A stretch of DNA of 64,000 bases from JBBSJZ01 sp041739875 (GCA_041739875.1 JBGSNA010000046.1:1-64000), one strand, 5' to 3'. Shown: positions 1 to 8,883, counted from the first letter of the stretch. Program-made: numbers and translations. The notes: generated by a model not told the origin, from the sequence alone.

Positions 1-475
1 CTTCGACTTCTGCGAGATCGCCTTTTGCCGCCGCGATCCAGGGCGGTTGCTCGTCCGCTGGCGTCGCCTCGGCCTGGGCCGCATTCGGTTTCGCACTGAC
101 GTAAGCGCCGACCATCCAGTTCGCTGGGATGATCGTGAACAGCGCAATGACCAATGGCAGTAAGATTCGTTGGGCACGCTGGGTGAGCAGGGACTTCAGT
201 CCGCGTTTTCTCCACAGCATCGCAGTAAAGAATCCGCTGACCAGAAAGAACAGCGGCATGCGAAAGCCGTGGATCAACCCCATCGCGATCCCAAAACCGC
301 TGCTCGTTTCAGTGTCGTGGACCGCCCAAAACGTCGAGCCTGGAATGAACGAGATCGCACCGTGCAGCGCGATGCCAAGCAGCATCGCGGATGCTCGCAA
401 CGCGTCTAAGTCGTGTCGCCGTGAGATCGATCGTGAAGCTGAATTGGTATCGATGGTTGTCACGACGCAGCGCAT
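1..475 (-). CDS. Acyltransferase-3 family membrane protein, 3' part off the left edge
   Basis: The reverse strand is open from an ATG at 475 to the window edge, giving about 158 residues. The N-terminus has the acyltransferase-3/OpgC-like pattern: a basic leader, then RRHDLDALRASAMLLGI, which is the usual opening of the first transmembrane helix. The GFRMPLFFLVSGFF helix, with its conserved R and SGF, follows. These enzymes are multi-span inner-membrane proteins that transfer acyl groups to periplasmic or cell-surface carbohydrates. The last visible residues (IAAAKGDLAEVE) resemble the start of an ankyrin repeat, so the missing part may carry an inserted ankyrin segment. The substrate is unknown. 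The family call is confident. Confidence 0.8.
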   Translation of the reverse strand, partial: MRCVVTTIDTNSASRSISRRHDLDALRASAMLLGIALHGAISFIPGSTFWAVHDTETSSGFGIAMGLIHGFRMPLFFLVSGFFTAMLWRKRGLKSLLTQRAQRILLPLVIALFTIIPANWMVGAYVSAKPNAAQAEATPADEQPPWIAAAKGDLAEVE

Positions 476-584
476 TTGAAGGTTTCGAAATCAGATATTC
501 TGGATAAGTCAACGTCGCTCGACAACCTGATGATCTGTCACTTTTTGTATCGCCGCTCGCGTTTTATCCAAGCTCGCGGGACAC

Positions 585-2210
585 CTATTGCCGGGGCGTT
601 GCAAGGCCGAGCACCTCAGCGCCTTGCTGAAAGACGACGTCGACGGGGATACTCTTTTGCGTCAAGCGATCGAGATCCGCTTGGAGATTCGCATCGATGA
701 CGCCCTTCTTGGCGACGAGTTTCGCAACTTCATCGTAATTTCCATCGCCTTGTAGAGTCAGCAACAGCGTCGACAGGTCGCGTGTGGCGCTTCGGAAACG
801 ATCGACATTGACGCGATACTTTCCATCATCCTGCCGCTCGAACGCACCGGCATCGCGAAAGAAGTTAAAGCGAATCATATTTGCTGTGCCGTGAGCGCTC
901 GCAGCACCAAAACGAACACTACGAAAGATGCCTGCCATGAAGGTCACGTAAAAATCATTGAGCTCAGCAGTGATCTCGCCCTTCTCATGCAATTGGTTAA
1001 TCATGTGCAAGCCAAGGATATCGGCTTTCCCCTCTTCGATCGCGCCCGCATGCTCTTTCAGCGCCGTGCGAACGGCACCATGACCATTGATCGTGTTCTT
1101 GATGCCCAAACCGTGAGCCACTTCGTGGAACATCGTGTTGCTGAAAAACGCGTCGAACGTGACGTGCTTGCGTTGGTCCTCGGCGATTAATTCATCCGCG
1201 ATCGGGACGAGGATCTTGTCGAACTTGGCTTGCATTGCATTTTTCAGTTGAAGGCGTCGTGTTCCCTTCTTGAGTTGAACCTGTTCATCATTTGGCAGAT
1301 TGATCGCGATTGTTTTAGAGCCGGCGTTGCAATCGCCTGCGTAGTAAATCACGTCATAGGCGTTCAGTTCTGTGTCCAAGCCCGGCGTTTCTTGCTTGTA
1401 AACATCCGCGACCGGCAACGTCTTTTGCAGGTCCGGCAGGTACTGTGCATATTTGGCGAGTCGCGCGCTCCACTCCTTGTCTTTTACCAAGACATAACAC
1501 TCGTGCGCCGTTTTGTACCCGAAGAGCTGGTCTTCGTAATTCTCGATTGGCCCAATGACCACGTCGATCGTGTTGTCGTGCATCTCCAGCCAAGCCAGAT
1601 CACTTGGTTGATAGTCGTCGGTCAGCAATGCATCGGCACGCAGCAAGAGGTAGTGCCGAAGTCCGGAATCTTCCGCGAGTGCGGCGGCTCGGGCAAGCAA
1701 CGCGGCGGCTTGTTTCATTTGTGGTGCGAATTGCTCTCGATACGGCACCGAGACGAGCTTGCCAGCTTCATTGCGACGAATGAATGTATACAGGCTGTCT
1801 TTGTTCGACAGATCTGCGTTCTCGAATTCCTCTTTCGTCATATCCGTCGGATAGAAGTTGGCTCCGAGTGGCTTCGGCCCCACCCCTTCAACAAACGGAG
1901 CGTTTCCGGCGAGTCGCTCCCAAGGTCCGTAGTTGAGTTGGATAAACTGTTTCGTCGCAGCGTCCAGGCGGGTGTCGAAAAGTTGCTTATGGTCACCGTA
2001 CGCCTCGTACCAGAAACACTCGTCCATGATCTTTGCGGCTTCAATCAGTAGTGGAAGCATCTCGCGATCTTTCTCGACCAGCAAGCCGAGGTCGGTGGTC
2101 AACTCCACCGGCACGTATTGCGCGACACGCTCCGCCACGCTCAGAGGCGTTTGAGCGGGAACTGACGTCGGCGCAGCGAGCAAAAGTAACGCGATTGTGT
2201 AACGCATCAT
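585..2210 (-). CDS. Secreted M49-like (dipeptidyl-peptidase III type) metallopeptidase
   Basis: This is a 541-residue protein if the ATG at 2210 is used. That start gives a clean signal peptide (MMRYTIALLLLAAPTSVPAQ), and translation upstream of it is basic and unlike a leader. The zinc motif HEVAH lies at residues 362-366, followed about 26 residues later by EEGKAD, whose glutamate would be the third ligand. The HEXXH plus EEXXAD pair with a roughly 540-residue body is the layout of the bacterial M49-like zinc hydrolases, which also include proteins fused to NUDIX domains elsewhere. It probably cleaves peptides in the periplasm. It is divergent from the gene starting at 2543. Substrate specificity cannot be read from the sequence. 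Confidence 0.75.
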   Translation of the reverse strand: MMRYTIALLLLAAPTSVPAQTPLSVAERVAQYVPVELTTDLGLLVEKDREMLPLLIEAAKIMDECFWYEAYGDHKQLFDTRLDAATKQFIQLNYGPWERLAGNAPFVEGVGPKPLGANFYPTDMTKEEFENADLSNKDSLYTFIRRNEAGKLVSVPYREQFAPQMKQAAALLARAAALAEDSGLRHYLLLRADALLTDDYQPSDLAWLEMHDNTIDVVIGPIENYEDQLFGYKTAHECYVLVKDKEWSARLAKYAQYLPDLQKTLPVADVYKQETPGLDTELNAYDVIYYAGDCNAGSKTIAINLPNDEQVQLKKGTRRLQLKNAMQAKFDKILVPIADELIAEDQRKHVTFDAFFSNTMFHEVAHGLGIKNTINGHGAVRTALKEHAGAIEEGKADILGLHMINQLHEKGEITAELNDFYVTFMAGIFRSVRFGAASAHGTANMIRFNFFRDAGAFERQDDGKYRVNVDRFRSATRDLSTLLLTLQGDGNYDEVAKLVAKKGVIDANLQADLDRLTQKSIPVDVVFQQGAEVLGLATPRQ

Positions 2211-2542
2211 GGCAATGACGGTATCCAAGCGAGTGAACAAACGGGGCAATAGCAAAGGATGAATGATAACACTTTTGGGCTTCGTCGTCGGTTGACACTG
2301 TGGGTGACGCAAAACGCTGCAATTGTACGATATTGGGACACGTGATTTCGCTGGGTGCAATGCGTCTGGCGCAAGCAGCTGGGTCGAGTGAAATCGCGTT
2401 TCTCGAGTGTGGGTTGTGCCGAGAACTGGCTCGAAATTCACGCGATAACGTTGCTCAGCTTTGTTCGAATGAGGTCGACGGTGGGTTCTGGCACAGCATC
2501 TGCAATTCAGCGACAGATGCTCTTCAACTCAAAAGGAATCTC
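2211..2542. promoter_or_regulatory. Divergent intergenic region
   Basis: This 332-bp stretch separates two divergent genes and must hold both promoters. The forward frame stays open back to about 2300, but the residues there do not look like a signal peptide or a domain. A purine-rich AAAAGGA at 2531-2537 sits about five bases before the ATG at 2543 and decides that start. I saw no convincing operator or RNA element. Confidence 0.4.
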
Positions 2543-3349
2543 ATGCAAATGTTTCGAGCGATTGTGTTGGCATCATTGAGTTGCATCTGTGGTACGCTGC
2601 GCTCGGAAGATGTGACGTCGGCGATTGACTTGTTCGATGCTGTCGATGCTGGGACAGTTCGTATCAAGTTCATTGCTACAGATGAGACTCGTGCGAATGT
2701 CCTTGTCGAAAATGTGACGGATCAAGTGATCGTCATCGAGCTGCCTCATGTCCTCGCAGCGGTTCCAGTACTCGGTCAATTTGGTCAAGGTCTTGGGCAA
2801 GGGCTTGGTCAGGGATTCGGCCAAGGAAATGGCCAAGGAAATGGCCAGAATGCGGGACAAAATGGTGGTGGTGGCGGATCTCAACCGGTGGGCGGCAACG
2901 TCAATGCCGGACAAGGTCAAGGTCAAGGTCAAGGTCTGGGGCAAGCACCAGGATTCGGCGCGGGTTTCATGAGGGTTCCTCCGAAGAAGCAACTCAAGCT
3001 GGTTGCATCAACGGTCTGTCTCGATCATGGGAAAGCAGAGCCGAACCCGCGAATTGCGTATCGAATGATTCGACTCAGCGAGTTCACGGACAATCCATAC
3101 ATTGCGAAGTTGTGCAGCGAAATTGGTTCAAGCCCGTTATCCCAGAAGACTGCTCAAGCCATCGCGTGGCATGAGACCAATGGTATGAGTTGGGATGAAC
3201 TCGCCAAGGTGAACTCAGTCGAATCGAAGTACTTGGGCAACGTCTCGTATTTTCGTGCACGAGACATCGAGTTGGCCAAGCAATGGATCGAGACGGCGTC
3301 GAAACTGCAAGCGTCCGGCTCGAGCTCGTCCGCCGTCCGTCTTCCTTGA
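2543..3349 (+). CDS. Secreted protein with a Gly-Gln repeat linker, function unknown
   Basis: This is a 268-residue protein starting at the ATG behind a Shine-Dalgarno-like AAAAGGA. The first ~20 residues form a signal peptide (MQMFRAIVLASLSCICG). A short folded segment follows (about residues 22-75), then a low-complexity stretch of GQGLGQ, GQGNGQ and GQGQ units to about residue 137. The C-terminal part, about residues 145-265, is compositionally normal and includes QAIAWHETNGMSWDEL, which could be helical. The repeat looks like a flexible linker between two domains. I do not recognise either domain. It converges on the sulfatase at 3374-4750 with only 24 bp between the two stops. Confidence 0.7.
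   Translation: MQMFRAIVLASLSCICGTLRSEDVTSAIDLFDAVDAGTVRIKFIATDETRANVLVENVTDQVIVIELPHVLAAVPVLGQFGQGLGQGLGQGFGQGNGQGNGQNAGQNGGGGGSQPVGGNVNAGQGQGQGQGLGQAPGFGAGFMRVPPKKQLKLVASTVCLDHGKAEPNPRIAYRMIRLSEFTDNPYIAKLCSEIGSSPLSQKTAQAIAWHETNGMSWDELAKVNSVESKYLGNVSYFRARDIELAKQWIETASKLQASGSSSSAVRLP
2774..2954 (+). repeat. Low-complexity GQ-coding repeat
   Basis: Tandem and near-tandem short units occur here, including runs of GGTCAA (about four in a row near 2914-2937) and GGCCAAGGAAAT. They encode GQ/GQN/GQGL repeats. All copy-number differences visible are multiples of three, so the frame is kept. Such arrays can change length by slippage. Confidence 0.75.
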
Positions 3350-3373
3350 GTCAAATCGATTGTTGAGAGTCGT

Positions 3374-4750
3374 TTAACGAGCTTCGGCTTTCAGCTCAGC
3401 AAAGCGAGCCCGCATTTCAGCGAGTTTGCCTGTATGAGCGGGATCGTTCGCGAGATCATGTTCTTCGATCGGGTCAGCCGTCATGTTGAACAGCTGTTCG
3501 CGTTTGAAATCAGGCCAATAGAAGTACTTCCAGTCCTTTCGAACGAGTGCTTCGGATGACGGGATGAACGATGTGTCCTTGATCGTTGCATGCTCATAGA
3601 AGTACTCGCTACGCCACTCAGGAGCCTTGTCGGCAAGATAAAGCGGGCTCACGTCACGCCCTTGCATCCCGGCCGGAGCATCGATGCCAACGGCAGCAAG
3701 GATGGTGGGTGCAAGGTCGACATTCAGCGTGAAGTTATCGTCGGTCATGCCATGCTTCGACTCTGGCAATCTCGGGTCACTGATAACGAGTGGAACGCGG
3801 ATGCTCTCTTGGTGTGGGTACCATTTGTCCGCCAATCCATGCTCGGCGTGGTAGTAACCATTGTCAGTCGTGAAGATGACGAGTGTGTTCTCGAGGACGC
3901 CTTGTTGTTTCAATTCCTTCAAGACACGTCCGCAAGTTGAGTCGACTTCGGTTGCCAAGCGATAGTAGTTTTTCATCATCGTTTGATGTTTCTCGGGCGA
4001 ATCAAAACGCCAGTGCCATCGATTTCGACCTTCGTTCTTCTCATTCGCAATGAAGTCTGGCAAGCGATGAAAGGATTCGTCCGTTGCGTTGTCCGCCACC
4101 GGGATTGTGACGTCTTCGTAGAGCGACATGCTTTCTGGTTGTGGCAGAAATTGCAGCGGATTGCTGTCTTCGGCGTGCGTGGCAAAGAACGCAACAGTCA
4201 AACAGAACGGCTTGTCGCGAGGCCGTTTGTCGAGGAACTCCAGGGCGTCATTCTCGTTCTTCTTGGTCACGTGAATCTTCGTACCATCAGGCTCCTTGAT
4301 CCAATGAGTGCCAGAATAGGACTTGCCGAAGTCAAAGTTTTCGGCGGGGAATGTTCCGTTGTGCCACTTTCCGATATGCCCGACATAATAACCGTGGTCA
4401 CGTAGCAGCCCCGGATACGTTTCTGCCCAAGGCGTGTTGAACGGCTTGAACGCATCATTACCGTGTCTTGACATCCATTGTCCGGTAAACAGCGTCGCGC
4501 GGCTGACTCCACAGATCGCTGTGGTGACACAATTGTGTGTAAACCGCACGCCTTGACGAGCTAACGCGTCAATCGTAGGCGTTTTCACAACGGGATTGCC
4601 AGCGATTCCGAGTGTGTCGTGGCGCCAGTCATCAGCGTAGAGTACGACAACGTTCATGGGGGCGTCAGCTGCTCTCGCAACACGACTGGTCATCGTCGAC
4701 AAGGCCAGCATCACGCTTGCCGCATAGACAAGATGTGAGTTTCGATTCAT
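3374..4750 (-). CDS. Secreted type I sulfatase (Cys type)
   Basis: This is a 458-residue alkaline-phosphatase-superfamily sulfatase with an N-terminal signal peptide ending near ARAADA. The metal-binding YADD is at residues 38-41. The formylglycine motif is C80-G-V-S-R84 followed by ATLFTG; the third position is Val where Pro or Ala is usual. Other family marks are the KWHNGTFP loop and TTDNGYYHAEHG near the second metal site. It should hydrolyse sulfate esters of a carbohydrate after Cys-to-formylglycine conversion; no maturase gene is in the window. It lies 11 bp downstream of the AraC regulator on the same strand, so it probably shares its transcript and belongs to the rhamnose island. Confidence 0.9.
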   Translation of the reverse strand: MNRNSHLVYAASVMLALSTMTSRVARAADAPMNVVVLYADDWRHDTLGIAGNPVVKTPTIDALARQGVRFTHNCVTTAICGVSRATLFTGQWMSRHGNDAFKPFNTPWAETYPGLLRDHGYYVGHIGKWHNGTFPAENFDFGKSYSGTHWIKEPDGTKIHVTKKNENDALEFLDKRPRDKPFCLTVAFFATHAEDSNPLQFLPQPESMSLYEDVTIPVADNATDESFHRLPDFIANEKNEGRNRWHWRFDSPEKHQTMMKNYYRLATEVDSTCGRVLKELKQQGVLENTLVIFTTDNGYYHAEHGLADKWYPHQESIRVPLVISDPRLPESKHGMTDDNFTLNVDLAPTILAAVGIDAPAGMQGRDVSPLYLADKAPEWRSEYFYEHATIKDTSFIPSSEALVRKDWKYFYWPDFKREQLFNMTADPIEEHDLANDPAHTGKLAEMRARFAELKAEAR

Positions 4751-4761
4751 GCGAATAGTAC

Positions 4762-5646
4762 CTAAGTATTGGGTTGCGAGTTGTCAGTTCTTCGTTGTTG
4801 TCGGTAGGCTCGCGGCGTCATTCCAATCGCTTGCCGGAACTGGCGCGAGAAATAATTGCCATCGTTAAATCCTACATCATACGCGATGTCGGTGATGCTG
4901 GCGTCGGTCGTACGCAGCATTTCAGTCGCGCGAGTGATGCGGAGGTGAATCAAATGCGCGATCGGCGTGCATCCCATGGCTGCTTCAAAAGCCCGCAAGT
5001 AACTGCGTCGTGACATTTTGGAAATCTCAACCAATTCCTCCAATGTCACCGGCTCGCGATAGTTGGTTTCGAGGTGCGCGATCGTTGTAGCGATGCGAAG
5101 GAGTGTCATTGAGTCCGCATTCTTTGACCGTCCGTAGCATCGCGACAAGTGACCAACAAGCTGCATGAAGAGTGAGGTTGCGAGAAATCGAAAACCAGCC
5201 TCGCGCTTCCGCAGTTCCCGTTCGAGTTGATCGACGATGCGGTTGGTTTCGTCCATTTCGCTAACGGAGATGCGAAGTCGACTTTGGAATTGGTGACGTT
5301 TCCGCCAAGCGGGCTCGAGGTTGAACAAGGCGTGATAGCCAGGCATGGACGACAGATCGCACTCCTGCATTTGCAATGCGTCTGGATCGAAAAGCACATT
5401 GATTAACCGCAAACGATCCATGTTCAGATAGTCGTGAGGACGCGAACCGCCGATGACGAACACGTCTCCGGTCGACAGCGGCCACGAGTCTTCGCCAGTC
5501 ACATGCATGCCGTGTCCGCCAGTCGTGATCACAATCTCAGAAAACTCGTGAGCGTGGATCCCGAAAGGTTCCTGTGGGTCGCGACGTTCGACCGACAGCG
5601 GGAACCCATCCGCGTGGAACCACTCTTCCTTTTTAAGTATCCGCAC
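4762..5646 (-). CDS. AraC-family regulator, RhaS/RhaR-like
   Basis: This 294-residue regulator has an N-terminal cupin-type sensor (FGIHAHEFSEIVITTGG, then LSTGDVFVIGG and RPHDY) and a C-terminal double helix-turn-helix from about residue 190. The second motif, DIAYDVGFNDGNYFSRQFRQ, leading into GMTPRAYR, is the AraC signature. The cupin plus AraC layout, and its position divergent from rhaA, point to an L-rhamnose-responsive activator. It starts at GTG, with GGGAGGAA about 9 bases upstream. It likely controls both the sulfatase behind it and the rhaA transcript across the 5647-5911 gap. The rhamnose effector is inferred from context, not from binding residues. Confidence 0.88.
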   Translation of the reverse strand: MRILKKEEWFHADGFPLSVERRDPQEPFGIHAHEFSEIVITTGGHGMHVTGEDSWPLSTGDVFVIGGSRPHDYLNMDRLRLINVLFDPDALQMQECDLSSMPGYHALFNLEPAWRKRHQFQSRLRISVSEMDETNRIVDQLERELRKREAGFRFLATSLFMQLVGHLSRCYGRSKNADSMTLLRIATTIAHLETNYREPVTLEELVEISKMSRRSYLRAFEAAMGCTPIAHLIHLRITRATEMLRTTDASITDIAYDVGFNDGNYFSRQFRQAIGMTPRAYRQQRRTDNSQPNT

Positions 5647-5911
5647 GAAATCTGTTCCTCCCTCGGGAAAGTCCTGACTGGTCCACTTGTCGGAAACACG
5701 CGATTGGCACGATTGTGCTAGTCTTGTTCCACCCAGTCAAGGTTTGAACAGGCTGGAGGTGCTACAATCTTCCCGTATCCGGTGGACTAAGGCGAGCGAG
5801 TGTTCGCAGTGACGATGATCGAGCCGACGAAATCATGCACAAACCTGCGTCGGTAAGCAATGCGTACAGAATTTTGCGTACAGAATTTTGTACTGATTTT
5901 AAGAAAGCAAA
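5647..5911. promoter_or_regulatory. Divergent control region of the rhamnose island
   Basis: This 265-bp gap lies between the AraC regulator and rhaA. It contains a small dyad, GCAC-GATT-GTGC, at 5707-5718, and a wider inverted pair TGACTGG (5675-5681) and CCAGTCA (5733-5739). Either could be a binding site, though AraC proteins often prefer direct repeats, so the operator assignment is tentative. A 14-bp duplication (5861-5888) lies close to the rhaA start and may have altered its leader. Confidence 0.4.
5861..5888. repeat. Perfect 14-bp tandem duplication
   Basis: TGCGTACAGAATTT occurs twice head to tail, 24 bases before the rhaA start codon. It is one of several such duplications in the window. 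It lies in the leader or promoter, where an increment that is not a multiple of three has no frame cost. Confidence 0.9.
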
Positions 5912-7192
5912 ATGGAACGACTAAACATAGAAAAATCGTATGCGTTGGCTCGCGAACAATACGCTGCGCTTGGCGTGGATACCGAAGTTGCGATCGCTCG
6001 ATTGCGTGATACCGCGATTTCCGTGAACTGTTGGCAAGGCGATGATGTGGGCGGCTTCGAGCACACCGGAGCGGAGCTGGGCAGTGGTCTAGCGGTCACA
6101 GGAAACTATCCAGGTCGTGCGAGAACTGTCCAAGAGCTTCGCTCGGATCTCGACAAGGCGTACTCATTGATACCTGGTCAGCATCGTTTGAACTTGCACG
6201 CGAGCTACGGCGAGTTTGACGGGCATGTTGACCGCGACCAGATTGGCGTTGAGCACTTTCAAGGCTGGATCGACTGGGCCAAGCAACGTTCGTTGAGCCT
6301 CGATTTTAATCCGACATATTTTTCGCACGAGCGAGCGTCGGATGGGTTTACCCTTTCGCATGCTGACCCAGGCATCCGTCATTTTTGGATCGAGCATGGT
6401 GTGCTCTGTCGTCGGATCGCTGCGTCGATGGCGAAAGCCCAAGGCAATCCGTGTGTTAACAATGTTTGGGTTCCGGACGGTTACAAGGATAATCCCGTCG
6501 ATCGCACATCGCCACGAGAACGATTAGCCGAATCACTTGATGCCGTTTTTGCAGACGCGATCGACCCAGAACTCGTACTCGACGCGGTTGAATGCAAGTT
6601 ATTCGGTATCGGCTCGGAGAGTTACGTCGTTGGCTCCCATGAGTTCTATCTGGGTTACGCGATCTCACGCGGCAAAGTTCTTTGCTTGGACGCTGGGCAC
6701 TTTCACCCGACGGAAGTGATCTCGGACAAGATTTCATCAGTGCTGATGTACGTGCCGGAATTGTTGCTACACGTCAGTCGTGGCGTGCGGTGGGATAGCG
6801 ACCACGTCGTGACGTTGACCGACGAGTTACAGGCCATCATGCAGGAAATCGTTCGAGGAAGTTATCTCGAGCGTGTGCACATAGGTCTCGATTTCTTTGA
6901 TGCCAGCATCAATCGCATCGCGGCTTGGACCATTGGAACTCGCAATGTGCTCAAAGCCCTCTTGATGGCCTTGCTCGAGCCAACATCCATGCTGCAAGCA
7001 GCGGAGGCGGACGGCAACTTTACCAAGAGGCTAGCGATGATCGAAGAAATGAAATCCATGCCATTTGCTGCGGTTTGGGATCAATATTGTTTACAGATGA
7101 ACGTCCCAGTCGGATCCGATTGGCTTGCGGAAGTCGAAGCTTATGAGTCAACGGTATTGTCGCGACGAAGCGAAAGCGTTGTTTCAGTCTAG
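5912..7192 (+). CDS. rhaA: L-rhamnose isomerase
   Basis: This 426-residue cytoplasmic enzyme interconverts L-rhamnose and L-rhamnulose, the first step of rhamnose catabolism. The length matches the family (about 420). Recognisable blocks are ISVNCWQGDDVGGFE near the N-terminus, LNLHASYGEFDG, the DFNPTYFSHERASDG loop, LSHADPGIRHFWIEH, and the metal-site region LCLDAGHFHPTEVISDK followed by RWDSDHV. It heads a run that continues into the permease and the small membrane protein. No clear strong Shine-Dalgarno precedes the ATG; AAGAAAG is the best candidate. Rhamnulokinase and rhamnulose-1-phosphate aldolase are not adjacent, which is unusual compared with proteobacterial rha operons. Confidence 0.95.
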   Translation: MERLNIEKSYALAREQYAALGVDTEVAIARLRDTAISVNCWQGDDVGGFEHTGAELGSGLAVTGNYPGRARTVQELRSDLDKAYSLIPGQHRLNLHASYGEFDGHVDRDQIGVEHFQGWIDWAKQRSLSLDFNPTYFSHERASDGFTLSHADPGIRHFWIEHGVLCRRIAASMAKAQGNPCVNNVWVPDGYKDNPVDRTSPRERLAESLDAVFADAIDPELVLDAVECKLFGIGSESYVVGSHEFYLGYAISRGKVLCLDAGHFHPTEVISDKISSVLMYVPELLLHVSRGVRWDSDHVVTLTDELQAIMQEIVRGSYLERVHIGLDFFDASINRIAAWTIGTRNVLKALLMALLEPTSMLQAAEADGNFTKRLAMIEEMKSMPFAAVWDQYCLQMNVPVGSDWLAEVEAYESTVLSRRSESVVSV

Positions 7193-7251
7193 GCGTTGAG
7201 AAAACAGACATTCGTATTCTTGTTAGTGAAAAAGAACGTAGGGAACGCGTG

Positions 7252-8652
7252 ATGAGTGAAGAAGGCGAAGTTACCGGCGAGTTCGAGCGAGAGCCGGTCA
7301 GCGATCGTGCGTTGCTCGGTGCCGGAAAGTTTTGGGGTATGTATGCGGGGGAGCACGCCGCAGGTACCGAGTTCATGATCGGGCCTCTGTTTTTAGCGGC
7401 CGGGGCGAGTCTCCAGAACTTGATTCTCGGGCTACTGCTCGGGAATTTTTTGGCAGTGCTTACTTGGCGGTTTCTGGTGACGCCAATCGCGATTGCCAAG
7501 CGTTTGACGTTGTACTACCAACTTGAACGAATCGCTGGTGGTTCGCTTGTTAAGTTTTACAACCTTGTCAACGGACTGTTGTTCTGTTTCCTCGCTGGAG
7601 CGATGGTGACTGTGTCGGCGAGTGCGGTGGGGATTCCGTTTGGAATCATGTATGAAGTCCCCGAAGCGACGTTTGGTTTCGGTGCCCCATCGTTTACGGT
7701 GTTGGTTGCCATCGTCGGAATTGTCATGGCGATCATTGCAGCGGCTGGCTACGAGATGGTCGCGCGGGTTGCGAACATCGCAGCGCCTTGGATGATCTCC
7801 ATTTTTGCTGCATGTGGAATTGTTTCGCTTGTACAAATGGACGCGACGAGCCTGAGTGTGATTCGCGATGGCAAATTCTGGAGCGATGCGATTGCATTTG
7901 TTCAGGCAGAAAATTTGGTGAATGGCAACGCGAATGCAGACTTTGGATTTTGGAAGTGCGTCATTTTTGCCTGGCTATGTAATGCGGCGATGCATTTTGG
8001 CATGGCGGACTTGTCGATCTTTCGCTTCGCGAGAAATCCATCGTCCGGTTGGGCTCCTGCGATCGGCATGTTCCTGGGGCACTACATGGCTTGGATTGCT
8101 GCGGGACTTTTGCTTGCCGCACAAATCAAGCTGTCTCAAGATACGTCAGCGAACCCAGGTGCGCTGGCTTGGGGGGCACTGGGATGGACAGGGATTATCT
8201 GTGTCGTGATCGCTGGCTGGACGACTGCGAATCCTACGATCTATCGTGCCGGGCTAGCTTTCCAAGGGATCCTACCGGGCAGCTCGCGTGCAACGATGAC
8301 GTTGATCGCCGGTGCTGTAGCCACGATCGCCGGCGCGTTCCCAAACCTCTCCAATCAATTGCTTGGTTTTGTGGGTACCTACGGTACCGTACTCGGACCG
8401 ATGGGTGCTGTAATCTTTGTCGACTTCTACTTGATCAAGCGCTTTGGTTTGCAAGAAGAATATGCAGCTCACCGCGGAGTGAAAATCAATGTCGCGGTAT
8501 TGGTTGCCTGGTTGCTTCCTGTGTCGGTGGGGTTGTATCTGATCTTTGCAAAAGAGTTCTATGCCGCCTATGCAGTTGTTCCTTGCTGGGTTGCTTGTGG
8601 TGTCATTTATTTAGCGCTTAGCAAATTCACACAAAAACCAATCTCGTTATAA
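7252..8652 (+). CDS. NCS1-like (cytosine/purine permease type) transporter
   Basis: This is a 466-residue polytopic membrane protein with about twelve hydrophobic segments. The N-terminal GKFWGMYAGEHAAGTEFMIG block, and the later WTTANPTIYRAGLA and FVDFYLIKRFG segments, fit the nucleobase/cation symporter-1 fold (CodB-like). The ATG at 7252 is preferred over the GTG at 7249 because GGGA lies seven bases upstream. It lies directly behind rhaA and ahead of the rhamnosidase, so the simplest inference is that it imports L-rhamnose or a related product. That would be an unexpected substrate for a family known for nucleobases, allantoin and hydantoins. The fold call is firmer than the substrate. 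Confidence 0.75.
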   Translation: MSEEGEVTGEFEREPVSDRALLGAGKFWGMYAGEHAAGTEFMIGPLFLAAGASLQNLILGLLLGNFLAVLTWRFLVTPIAIAKRLTLYYQLERIAGGSLVKFYNLVNGLLFCFLAGAMVTVSASAVGIPFGIMYEVPEATFGFGAPSFTVLVAIVGIVMAIIAAAGYEMVARVANIAAPWMISIFAACGIVSLVQMDATSLSVIRDGKFWSDAIAFVQAENLVNGNANADFGFWKCVIFAWLCNAAMHFGMADLSIFRFARNPSSGWAPAIGMFLGHYMAWIAAGLLLAAQIKLSQDTSANPGALAWGALGWTGIICVVIAGWTTANPTIYRAGLAFQGILPGSSRATMTLIAGAVATIAGAFPNLSNQLLGFVGTYGTVLGPMGAVIFVDFYLIKRFGLQEEYAAHRGVKINVAVLVAWLLPVSVGLYLIFAKEFYAAYAVVPCWVACGVIYLALSKFTQKPISL

Positions 8653-8662
8653 CGGAGCCAAA

Positions 8663-8866
8663 ATGATGAATCAGCAAATACTTAAAATCGTTTCGTTGTG
8701 TGCTCTGGCTGCAACGATTGTCCCGAGCTTGCTTTTCTTCCTGGGGTTGATCGGTCAAAACGCAGTGACCGTTGCCGCACTGATTGGAACCTTCGTCTGG
8801 TTTGCGGCAACACCATTGTGGATGGGCCACGAGCCGGAAATCGATGACAAGGAAGTCCAGATTTAG
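8663..8866 (+). CDS. Small two-helix membrane protein
   Basis: This 67-residue protein has two hydrophobic helices (about residues 8-27 and 34-52), a short loop and an acidic tail ending EIDDKEVQI. CGGAG sits five bases before the ATG. It begins 10 bp after the permease stop, so it is surely cotranscribed with it. Small proteins like this can stabilise or regulate a partner transporter, but that role is inferred only from position. I do not recognise the family. Confidence 0.65.
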   Translation: MMNQQILKIVSLCALAATIVPSLLFFLGLIGQNAVTVAALIGTFVWFAATPLWMGHEPEIDDKEVQI

Positions 8867-8883
8867 GCTCTGTTTTATAACGA

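Noticed and set aside
1230..2051. Long forward open frame opposite the M49-like peptidase
   Set aside because: The reverse strand carries a signal peptide and the HEXXH/EEXXAD zinc motif; the forward frame has no domain or leader and is an antisense shadow.
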